A stretch of 64,000 nt of DNA from Clytia hemisphaerica (lineage: Eukaryota > Cnidaria > Hydrozoa > Leptothecata > Clytiidae), in the NCBI GenBank assembly GCA_902728285.1, contig CACVBU010000283.1, positions 523,175 to 587,174 on the forward strand, written 5' to 3'. The notes under the pieces were generated by a model, which did not search any database, was not told the DNA's origin, and saw nothing but the letters and a program-made list of their open reading frames with translations. Numbering within the stretch: the stretch's first letter is position 1; every line of letters starts with the position of its first letter. The position numbers and the translations under genes are program-made. Below are positions 47,039 through 59,000 of this stretch, piece by piece.

Positions 47039-50000
47039 CTGGAAAAGTACGGTTAACAGTGATAAAAAATTAAGTAGTCGGTAGTAAAGCTAACCTCAGA
47101 GAATTCATGATATTCGTCGTCAAGTAATGTTTTATAATGGAAGCACCTGAAATAGCCTGATCGTTTGACACTAGTTTTATTGTTTGAATTAAAAACACCC
47201 CAGATATTCACCCAAGGAACGAGTGTGCTAAATTTCAACCAAATCCACCAGTCAGTGTTTTTAGTGGGAAAGTTCGAAGGAAAAGTTTAGAAAGTTTTCA
47301 AAACTTCAGAACAGACTAAGAATTCAGTCAAACACCAAAACAAAAATGTTATTAACGAAGGTTATTGTATCAAATATATACTTTTTTCAAGGCATTTAGG
47401 GAGCGGTCAAAAAGTATCTACAATCAAAGTCATAATATTTGAGAAAAAAGGAAAATTCCCTAGAAATCTTACAACCACAAACGATTTGGAAGCGCTCTAA
47501 ATTAAGTTGGACAGGTAGAACATTTAACTCTGAGTTTTAAGTCTAAACTTAAGAGTTCTGAGGACCTTAGGATCTGAGGAACTAAAAGTCCAAGAATGGT
47601 CCAATATGGCTCAGGATATAGCCTGGAAGTCTATAAACCCCTCCCGAATTGAAATATTCGAATAAATTCATCAATTTTCCCAAAAGCGACTTTTTCGCCC
47701 GAACTTTAAATTGCTGAAAACGAGGAATTAACCAAAATTTCTTGAAATGTGAAATTGAATTTCAAATATTGCTTCCTTGCTTCCTGAGCTGCACAATCTA
47801 TATATTAATAGCCGTAGTCTGTATGTGTGTTTGTGTGTCACTTTCGTTTTCGAACGCAATGTTTTGTTCTTTTAAAAGATGACTTTTGCTTCTTGCTCCA
47901 CAAATGTGTTAAATCAGATTCGCGCCGTTTTATAAAGACTTTGAGTTGTTCGATAAGTTTGTTTTGATTGATAGATTATAATATCTGCCCAGACGTGCCC
48001 GAGCCCGCCTCTTATGTTTTTTTCTTTTTTTCTCTCTATTCTTTTGTTTTATGTTTTCGAATGTAATTAACGACCTTATTTGATTTGAGACATTCGAATT
48101 CGTTTCAAAACAAAACAAAAGAACAAATTTAAAACATTTAAAACATAAGAATCACAAGATAAGTTTGTTGGAACAACTAAACAGCAACATTAACAATACA
48201 TTCGAAAGGCGGTAAAAACAAGAGATCTTTCTTCGTAAAAAGGGACTTATAAACATCTATGTCGATAATTATATTGCTGTAAATCTAAGTCATTCATTGT
48301 TGAATTCGAAAAGTTATGACGAAGGTGCCTAGCTGCCTGACTTTTGGCCCTTGGACCCTTAGCGAGACTAGAGAGAAGAAGAAACAAGCGAAATTTTGTG
48401 AAGTTTACTTCCCTTATTGGGACTAATTTGATTAAATTTCTATCTTTCTGGGGGTAAAAAGTTGAATTTTTTCCCTATTTTTACCGACTCTTAGTGGGAC
48501 TGAAGTTTGATTTTCTGATTTTTCCAACCCTTACAGGGACTGCCATTTTTAAAAAGGCATCCTTAAGAACGGCTCATGCCCGTATCCTTCTCTTGCCTAA
48601 GTACCCACGGGCTGCCTTTTTTCGACGAATCTCGTGTCATGTCTATAATTTCACTCCTCTTATCTTGACATCAAAGTTTTCCTAATCATCAACAAGTACG
48701 GCAAATGTAAAGCGAGCGAAGCGAGAAAAAAATCTAATTGCAAAGCCTTTTCGGACGTCGCAGGTCGCCGTTATGGTATAGTTTGAATAACGCCCTTTCT
48801 GATCATTTTTGCAACAATTTAAAAATCTTTTTCAAAATATGGTTAAAAGATACGTGACCTGGGAGGGACAGAGTCAAACTTTGAAGATAATTTTTCCCTT
48901 TAATTTTGACTTCATCGTAAGCCAGCTTCCCAACATCCAAAGGACTTTAAAATGCGTTCAGCAACAGCTAAACCGGCGTGCGACGCCGGGTACCGGCTAG
49001 TTTCATTTATATTCTCTGATTTTTGTGTGTTCTTAAGGGTGGAAAAAATTGTTGAACCCCCCCCCCCCCCAAATCTTCCACCCCCTCTAGTAGATACTTT
49101 ATGACCACTCTATTAAAAAAATGTTCATTTCCCGAGGTTTTAAAGGTTTCTTGGTCTAAATTAAAGTTCCGTTGGCACCCTGTTCATAAATCTTAGCTGA
49201 ATCTTAATCTTTTAGTTGAGAAAATGAAAGCGAATGAAGTTTAAGTTTAAGTTTGCCAAGGCGCAAACTTTTAACCTTCATAACAGGAGAAGACTTTCAA
49301 AACGCTTTTCCGTGCCATAAAGACGCATCCTTTTATGACGTAATGACTCGACCATTCTTATCTGGTAGTAATTGTAATCAAGCTAAGGAATAACTTGCCA
49401 AACGAACAATTACCATCAAGTCATTAATTAATTAATTAGCTTGAGCAAAAGAGCTTGACATTTCAAACCTCGAAACATTCTTCTATAAGAAATGTTAACA
49501 TTTTATAAAGATTTCCCTTTGTTTACAATCGAATTTTTATTTTTTTCGAAAATAAATGCCTTGATACCAGTGGATACCCCTTAAAACCCACAATAAAAAG
49601 TGGTACCCTCTATCTCATTGTTTAGTTGGAGTGTAAGGCTGAAACTTTTTGTGTTGAAAGTACGTTGTCTATGATTGTCTTCCCTAGCAGTGATGTTTTG
49701 TAGAAAACAGTTTTCAGTTTTTCACGGGGAAGTGAAAAAGTGCAGTTTTAGCTATTTACCCCTTAAAACCTACAAAATGGTTTTTCTCGAATAACTTTTT
49801 ACAAAAAAGTTCTTTTGACCTCAAATTTTGAACAGTGATTCACTGTAAAGTTACTAATGTTATGAATATACCATTAGTACCTAAATGATCTCAAAAATAT
49901 GTGTTAAAATCAAAATACCCCTTAAAACCTACAAAAATAAGGCTAAAAACCACAAAGTCCGACCCTTGCTAACGGGATACTCAAGCTGATGGATACAAAT

Positions 50001-53000
50001 TTGGTGTTGCTTCGTGATTCAATGGTTCAAAGACTTGCTAGAAATTCATTCCCACAACAATATTTTCATTTTTCAGGATTTCATGCCCATAATGCAATTG
50101 TGTGTGGTTTTTTCGTCAAAAACGGCTACGAAAGGCCAAAACCTTCATTCGCTTCATTTTTGACCTATGGTTCTAATGTCTTTCTAAATCTCCATCAAAT
50201 TTTGTGACATTTTGGTATGCAGCATGACCAGGTTTTGAGAAAGTCGATTTTCAGATTTTATTGATCATCACCATAAAAGTGCTTTAAAGTAGAATTTTAA
50301 GGGCCTGTCATTTTCGTTGGGGTCTATTCACGAAGATGAAAATGATTTTTTCATACCTACCATAAGTTTAGGTATCTAAAAAGTATAGGTTTTATGACCT
50401 TAAATTCATTTGTGTAATCTCTAGGTCCAAAAAACCTGATTTTTTGAAGGGATTTTTGATAAAATTTTGAATAACTTCGAATTTTAAGATACTTTAGCAT
50501 CTTTAAAATCCTTAAAATTTGGTATTTTATGAAAGAACATTTATAAGAGGTTGTAAAAAAGTGAAACATACCACATAAAATTAAATCTGGTAGTTACGAA
50601 AGCCAAAAATGCAACATTGTGGGTTTTAAGGGGTATGTGGTTTTAAGGGGTATCCACTGGTAGATTCTTTTTTTTCGAATAAATGAATTTTTAAAATGTT
50701 TCAGTGACTTTATTCTGCCATTTAAAATATCAAATGGCATAGAAACAACAGAGAAAAAGTTTTCCTTGGACTGTTCTTATAGATCAATAACTAAATCACA
50801 CATTTGACGTTTTAAAACCGCAATATTTCGACGTCACCCCTAAGGAGGATCATAGATCCAAAAGTCCAGACAAACTTTTCATTCCGATATCAACGGATAA
50901 ACGTAATGCAATTGTAAAGCATCAAAAGAATTTCACAACATTCCGTTTGGACCGAACAGTCATATAGTTAGATCACTAAAAAGTATAAAAGGGATGAGTT
51001 TTGCCGAATTTATCAGAAAGCATCTTCAAGCAACAGCAAGAAGCAACAACAAGCATCTTTTTTAAATTCATTAGTATACGGTAGGATTTGTTGTAAAACA
51101 CGAAATCCTAAGCGTTACTAAAGCTTTTGGAAAGACTCTCGGCAACAAAGCACCAAGCAAGATGACGACCATACTCAAAATCTCACTTCTCTTTGCATTT
51201 GTGATAGCAACTCAAGCATATGTTCGTGTTTGCTATTACACCAACTGGTCTCAATATCGATCTGGACTTGCCACTTATAAATTATCCAGAGATTACCAAG
51301 ATGGACTATGTACACACTTGATTTTCTCATTCGGCAAAGTCGTTTCGTCTGGCAATGGATACACAATTGCACCTTATGAATGGAATGATCAATCAGCGCT
51401 TTACAAAGAAATGCAAGATTTAAAAAAGAGAGATTCGGGATTGAAAACATTGTTAGCGATCGGTGGTTGGACTCATGGTTCAGAGGGTTTCAAGCAGATG
51501 GTCTCAACCAAAGCTAACAGAGATAGATTCGTCACCAACTCTCTTAAATATATCAAACAGTATGGTAAGTGGTGCTTTCTCAAAACTCCCGAATACAGCA
51601 AATGAAGCAATTCAGAATTTCATCTTAGTAATAATGTTCTTGAAAATATAAAACAGCTGATCACCTGCTTTCACATGTATATACATCTGAGAAAAAGCTA
51701 ATACTTTAAAAACCATATTTCCCTCCATAAGAACTCTCAAGAAAGGCGCTATGCTTTTAACCTTTCTAAGCTAAACACCGATTTTTCTTTCGTTTAGGAT
51801 TCGATGGTTTGGACATAGATTGGGAATTTCCAGCAGCTAGAGGATCACCAGCTGGAGATCGCCAACGATTCAGTTCACTTTGCAAAGAGCTTGCTGACGT
51901 TTATCACCGAGAAGGTTTGTTGGTCACTGCTGCCGTCAAAGCTGCTGCTAACGCTGTGTATAACAACTACGAAGTCGCTGAAATATCACGATCCTTAGAT
52001 TTCATTAACCTGATGACATATGATTTATATGGTTCTTGGGATAACAGACTTGGACATCATACCAACACTGATGAGAACGCTAGACCAGAGAATATCCATT
52101 ACACTGTTAAACAATGGCTTGACCAAGGTGCATCTCCAGATAAATTGGTCCTTGGTCTTGCTTCTTATGGTCGTAGCTTCACATTGAAGAATAATTGTCA
52201 AATAAACCCTGGAACACCTGCCACCATTGGAAGTACAGGACCACACACTCGTGAAAAAGGATTCTTGGCTTATTATGAAATCTGCAAGATGAATTTCCAG
52301 AACCATGTTTGTACAGAGAGCAGTCCAGCCAAAGCACCTTATGGAAGCTCTGGTGATCAATGGGTAGGATATGATGATCAACAAAGTATTGTTTACAAAA
52401 TTCAGAATGTGATGAAGAAACATAACCTCAAAGGATACATGTTCTGGGCTTTGGATCTTGATGATTTCAGTGGCAAATTTTGTAGACAAGGCAAATATCC
52501 TTTGATGAATGCAGCTAAAGCAGCGGTTCTTGTTGGAAATGTGGCTTACGCTTGTACCAATAAGAATGCTTGTGGCTCTCCACCACCCCGCACCCCTCAA
52601 CCACCCAAATCAACCACAGCCACTAAATCTCCCGCGATAACTACCACCCGCTCACCACCCAAAGTCTCTGGTAAATGCAAAGCTATTCCTCCGTATTCCA
52701 GCATTTCCGGCTTTGATGCTTGGTGTAACCAAGGTGACAATGGAATGAAGTACAAAAGTCACTGTACATGCAATTAAGAAGAATCGTACCCTGCCCAATA
52801 AAAAAACAACCTAATTTCAATACTTTTCGATACCACTTTAATGTTCCTTAACAATTTATAACAATTTTCATCTCAGGTTAACGGGCTCTCCTTTAAATAT
52901 ATCACGAAGGAACCTTCCTTCTCGCTATTTTTTAAATCAGTGAAAATAAGGGCAATTCAAAATACGTTGAAATACAGCCACTATCCAAAATGTTGATAAC

Positions 53001-56000
53001 AGTTGTCATCGATAGGTTTTCTTCAATCATTATTATGAGAGCCCTGAACCATTACATGGTAAAGATTTTCAAAATATATCAAATTTGTTTTTTAATGCCA
53101 GTTTTTAAATTATTTTTTAATATATTCAAATTAACAGTGACTATTTATTTATTTATTGCTTTATGTTTAATACTCATGATTTCACGACATCATACTTTTA
53201 AAATTTACTCATGAAGTTTTATTTTGATTTTTTCCAACCCCTCCCCCACTTATTCCGAACCCCCCAGCTATCAGGTAGCCGAGAGTAAAAGTCCTACCGG
53301 GTGCACCACAAAAAAGTTTCTCTCTTTGAAACTGATTTTTTCGAAATCTAAGAATTAAGAGATCAGAAAGATCTTTCCATCAGAAAGAAGAAAGATAAAC
53401 TTAAATTTTGATGGGTCATTTATTAAATTCGATTCATTGGATCAAAAGTTATGCTCAATTGAATAAAAAAGTTACTTTCAGAAAGTGCCCGAAAACGTTA
53501 AAAATCGACCTATTAAATTTTTATTTTAAAATTGGCAATCGTAAGAGGCTTTACATGATTAAGACCATTTTTTTCAGTAATTAAACACATAAATTTTGAA
53601 ACTGATTGATCGACATGGTTTAAAATGTTCATTAAAATCATTCCAATTTACTTTTAACGAAATCTTCCACAGATTTTTGGTTCTAGACTAGATAAAGTCT
53701 ATGTAAGGCTGGATGTACCTCGAAACCCATATTCGATGTATTTCTTTAAATTTTACCAGACTTTTTGGCTTTTTTCGACGAATCTTCCTTTATATAACAA
53801 ACTGTCAATTATACAGCTAATTATCATTTTAATGACTGAAACGAAAGTACTGATGCATCATGTTATTATGCTTCTGTTTAATTTGATAGGTCGATTTTTA
53901 ACGTTTTTGAGTACCTTCAGAAAGTAACTTTTTTATTCAATAGAGCATAACTTTCGATCTAATGAACCGAATTTGATAAATGACCCATCAAAAGTTAAGT
54001 TTATATATCTTCTTTCCAATTGAATAGGAATGGTTCTTTTAAAATTTTTAGATTTCGGGAAAATTAGTTTTAAAGAGAGAAACTTTTTTGTGGCGCACCC
54101 GGTAGATGACTGGGAGTTATATATCGACTCTATCTATTTATCTAGGAAGACAGACTCACCCATGTGTTCCTTGAGTGACGAACGCCCAATACCACCCTTC
54201 GTATACTCCGCGAATCCAACTCGTCTGGAAATCGATATTTCCGTTTGTATTGTTACATGCTTCCTGTGAAGTTAAAAGAATTCAATAAATCAAAAGGTCG
54301 AATGGCTAGAGGGGAATCTTCAATATTTCCAATTACCTTATCGGGGAAAAAATGTCGGGAGAAAGTGACGAACATTTTGAGGGGGTTACGAAATTTCCCC
54401 CCGACGAATTTTTTCCACGATATTTTATCACCCGACCAAAACTTTTACCCGATTATTTTATCCCCGACCAAAACTTTTACCCGATTTTTTAAACCGCAAC
54501 CAAAATTAAAATCTAAATTTTCTACACCTTTATTTACCGAAATTAGTGCTTTAAACGTCGAATTACTAGATCTTTCTTCGAGCTATGAAGGAAACCATTT
54601 TATTTGGACAATTTAGTTGGGTGAAAGTGACTAAATTGTAAATTTCGTCGGGGAAAAGTGACGAATTTGAAATTTTAATCGGGGGAAAGTGACGAAAATG
54701 CCTTTAGGTGACGATATTTTCCCCGACGAAGAAAAACCCCGACTAAATAAAACTCACATTGACATTTTTTCCCCGATAAGGTATCCTGACAACGAATCGA
54801 ATCAAGCGCCTTCTTTGTTTTTCTTTGAAATAGATTTTATTTCCAATACAGCAATTGTGTAAAAACTACACGATCACACGTTTTGGAAGGGAAATAAGCG
54901 GCTTCATTTCCTATCCAAAACTCTAACTTGGAAGAAAGAAGAAACAAAGGCTACTGACGCATACATATTTCAGGCGTTTATAAATTCACGGATGCTAGTC
55001 AAAAGAAGGTGCTAGAAATTGACATTTTAAACTTTTGAAATCGAAAGAAAATTCACTAAAAGGTCTCGCATTAAGAGCTACAAACTTTAATTTAATAGAA
55101 AAAAATACTTTTTTGCGTTACCGAAACTTTCGCAAATTGGGCTCTTCCAGAAAATGTCCGTACATGGGGGGTGGCGAAAAATCATTAAAATTTGCCTTGT
55201 CCGGGGGGTAAATTTGCTCGGTCCGGGGGTAATTTGGGTTGTCTGGGGGGTCAACTGATGCTTGTCCGAGGGGGGGGAGGGGGTAAACCCATTGTCCAAG
55301 GGGTCAAAAGTCACTTTGTCCGAGGGTAAATCACTGAAATATTCACCCCCCATATTTAATTTTTTTCTGGAAAAGCCCATTTTCGGAAATATATACTTAC
55401 CAGTAGCCAAACGATGAATCCAGCAGCCAACATCATCAGAAAGTTCAGTCCTATCAAGGGATAAATACCCAATATCATCATGATCATTTCAACGACAATC
55501 TCATTGATATTTTTATCTCTGACAATCGCCACAACACCTGGGTGTCCGACCAGTGGAACAAACGGATAACCAACCATTTCGTCCGAATGTGTATTCCCAA
55601 TTATCGGGAAAGATAAATCTGTGAACTCGTCAACCTCCTTTAAAATCTTTAACTCAGTCGCCTTTTGAGCGAAAGCACCGCGCCCGTTCCGTATAATATC
55701 TAGCTTGGTTGAAACAGGTCCGTTTGGTGTTTTACAGACGCCGCAAGTTGCCTGGACGACGGTATTGAGTATTTCACCGAACACTCCAGAAAGTTGATCG
55801 TCAACATCTTTGGTCAAGTAAGGTGCGAGGAGATAAAAATTGCTGGAAACCACAGGAGGACATAAACAAGTTCCTTAGTAAATAAAAACAGATTGTCAAT
55901 CGATAAGTTTTCTTGATAATTTTTTTCAAAATACCTTAAAATTGATAACTTAGTCGGGGAAAAAAATTTTTTTCGTTGGTTAAAAATTTCGTCGCTGAAC

Positions 56001-59000
56001 AACACGTCACTCTTGTGAATGTCTTTTCGTCAAGGATAAAAATTACGTCAGTTTTCCTCGACTAAGTTTCGAAAACTAAGGTATAAAGATCACCAGTAAT
56101 GCTCAAAACAAAATAAAGGCAAAATTCAGTGTTTTTTTATCTTGATTATACATGTAATTAAATAACACCAACTCACTTCCGACTACTTGGTCACTGACAC
56201 CTTCACCAAATTGATTGACAGCCATGATTTCAAAATTGTAAAACGTGTTTGAATCCAGAAACTTCAAAGTGAGGCTATTTAATGATGGATGCAAATCATA
56301 AACATCAACTTTAGGGTTGATATAAACGTCAGCTCCACTTTTGATTGGGAAGACTTTGATTTTATATGACAAGAGATCACCATGGATTTGATCAGCTGGT
56401 GGTGGAGACCAATGCATGGTCAGTTGAGTGTGTGTTTTGATGGAACTGATGTAAATGTTTTGAGGGGCTGCCGTAGGTGCTGAATAAAAACAACAAAAGC
56501 TTTCTTTATTTCTTTTAATAATGCAAACAGTCATCATAACACATGATACAAGTAGACATTTTTTAGGCTTAGTTGTTTTTATTTAGTTATGTTTTTATAA
56601 TAGTGTTCTAAGAAAATAAGAGAGCATCTGCTTTTGATATGATGTGAATGTGCTATGTGGCCTATAATGACTCTAGCCTTTAGCTCTAAGTGTTGCAAGA
56701 GTAAAACTTCTAGAATTTCAATCGAATCAATCTTACCTGAATCCAGAGTGCGAGCGCTGGCTTTGTCACACGGACCATCTCCTGCACTATTGAACGCGCA
56801 CACTTCAAATACGTATGACGTGCTCGGCTCTAGGTTACTTGTATACGCCCACCCACTGTAGTCGAAAGGTGCTGTTTCGTTTGAAACGTAAGCACCATTC
56901 GTAAAGACGTAAATACGGTAACCTAACGCTAATCCGTTCATCTCTTCCTGCGGGACAGATATCCAGGTTACGTAGACATTAAACGGGCCTGATGCTTCTG
57001 CTGTTATATTCTCCGGGGCTACGTTTGGTCCTGTGAAAAATAAGAAACACAATACACCTTTTCGACCGTAGTCGCGCGGTCAAACGTGTGTCACTTTATT
57101 ATTTAATTTACCACCCTAAACTCAATCCAATCCTTTTTTACACTTTTTCTAATGTCTTCAAGTACGAAAAAAGACTAGGGTGGTAAAACGGACAAAATAT
57201 GCCTGCGCAGCAATTGGCATCTACGGTCGAAACGGTGTGTTCATTTGAATATATAGTAATTTTATTTAAAAAAACTTATATAATTTCACTGAAAGATTGC
57301 CATCCTAGATGGCATGAAACTTTGAGTATAAAATTAACTTAAATCGTTTTCTTTATTCAAACTAGTACATATAATAAGAAGCCGGAGCGGCGTGAAGGTC
57401 CAGCTGACGTGGCAATAACCGAATGTCGTTCGTACCGGGTTCCTTAAGTGACGCAAAAAAATATCCTTCCCATCCTCCCCTCTGAGCTTCTATTCTTTGA
57501 CACTTTCTTTGTATTGCTAAGTTTTGAAAGTTTTTGATGCATTTCCCGAAATTTCGAAACTTTTGCCGCTGATGGGATTCAAACCACTCTATACAAAGCA
57601 CCTATGATTATAGAACGCCAGCAACTTAACCACTCGGCCATCGAATCACAACTGCATTAAAGAGTTGTTCAAAGTTCCTTATAAACATGGTATTTACTCC
57701 AAACTCTACCCGGGAGCTAAAACCCTAACCAGGGGATAACTCCCATCCCCAACCCTAGCCCTAACCCTACCTGACCCTACCTGAAACAACCCTTTAATCT
57801 AACCGAGAAATTTGATTCTACTACCAATTCAATCCAAAACATAGGTCAAACATCGCGCGGGTCGGCGGGACAAAAATTCTAGATCGGTGGTTGGTTTAGC
57901 CTGGACTTGTTAATTTATTGCGCGCACAGGCCCCGACAAAGACAAAATCTTTTCGATCAGTTGCTTTTTAAAGGTCCATTCTGCTGCGCGCTGGACCAAA
58001 AAACTTTATTTTGAGGTTTTTACGCTGGTCTGGTCAAATCAAACGTTCATCGCATATTTACTACGGAAATTCAGAATCATTAGCGAGTTTATGTATGTGT
58101 GTTTTTCAGCGACGGAGACGGTAAGGTTCTAATTTGAGTAGATCCTGACCAGCTGAGGACGACGGTAAATCAGCACTTTTACCGTCCTCGATTTTGCGGG
58201 GTGGAATTGCGGGTTTTTCCAAATCACTTCAGTCGCTCTACCGTCCTTAGCGAGCACCTCACTAAAAACCGGGATTTTTCATCTCGTTTCTTAGTGAGTT
58301 CCACCAATGTCAATTGAATACTATACATGGTCGGGAAGTCCCAGCTCCGAGGTTGAGATTTTTTTTATCTAGGTTACCTCGAGTTCCGAACCAAGCCGAC
58401 TTCCTGACCATGTATATTTCTAGTGACTATGGTTCCACTTTGACGATTTTCGAAAAAAAGAAGCCTTTCAAGTGTTTTGACGCAAATTCGATTATTCTGC
58501 TACTGCAGGAGCTTCGAAAAATAAAAGTGACGTCAAAAAATCGAATGTTTAGAGCCCGAAGACCCGGGCTCAAAACATTCGAAAAAGTCGCAAAATGGAA
58601 TAGACGTTAATACACCGTTTTCATGTCTCGGCAAATCCGGGTGGCCCGTCTTGCGGAACATCCCGAAATTTCGAACATGGTAGGAAAACAAGAGGGAGAC
58701 ATGAAAACCGTGTATTGCGTAAAAAAACGTGGGTCACGTCTAGTATAGGCTATACCGTCCTCAAAAGTGCAAATACGTAAAATCTGTATTTATGATATGC
58801 AACACTGGAGAGTCTTCCAAAATTTTTTAAAAAGTTCAACCCAAAACGTCACTTTTACTATTGTTTAAGTGACGTATTGGGTTGAACTTTTTGAAAATTC
58901 TCAGAAGACTCTCCAGTGTTGCATATCATGAATTAGCTTCTATGGAGGCTACATATTCAAAAATTGACGTCACACAACGAGTTCAATGACAATTGAGCAT

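Larger units (their letters stand above)
47039..54159. other. 7.1-kb channel intron hosting a chitinase gene
   Basis: The intron separates exon 54160-54263 (ending ACA CAT GG) from exon 46815-47038 (starting C TAT GGT GAT). It contains the complete opposite-strand chitinase gene (51162-52777), a TA-flanked element (49567-50660) and a long-ended element (53294-54105). From 47.1 to 49.5 kb I see only AT-rich sequence and fragments. Confidence 0.8.

Noticed and set aside
55087-55410. Minus-strand frame continuing past TM1 of the channel
   Set aside because: It runs through the intron after the GTAAGT donor at 55400; the in-phase exon at 54160-54263 is the real continuation.
57562-57650. Functional serine/leucine-type tRNA on the minus strand
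   Set aside because: Poor acceptor-stem pairing; more consistent with a tRNA-derived SINE head.
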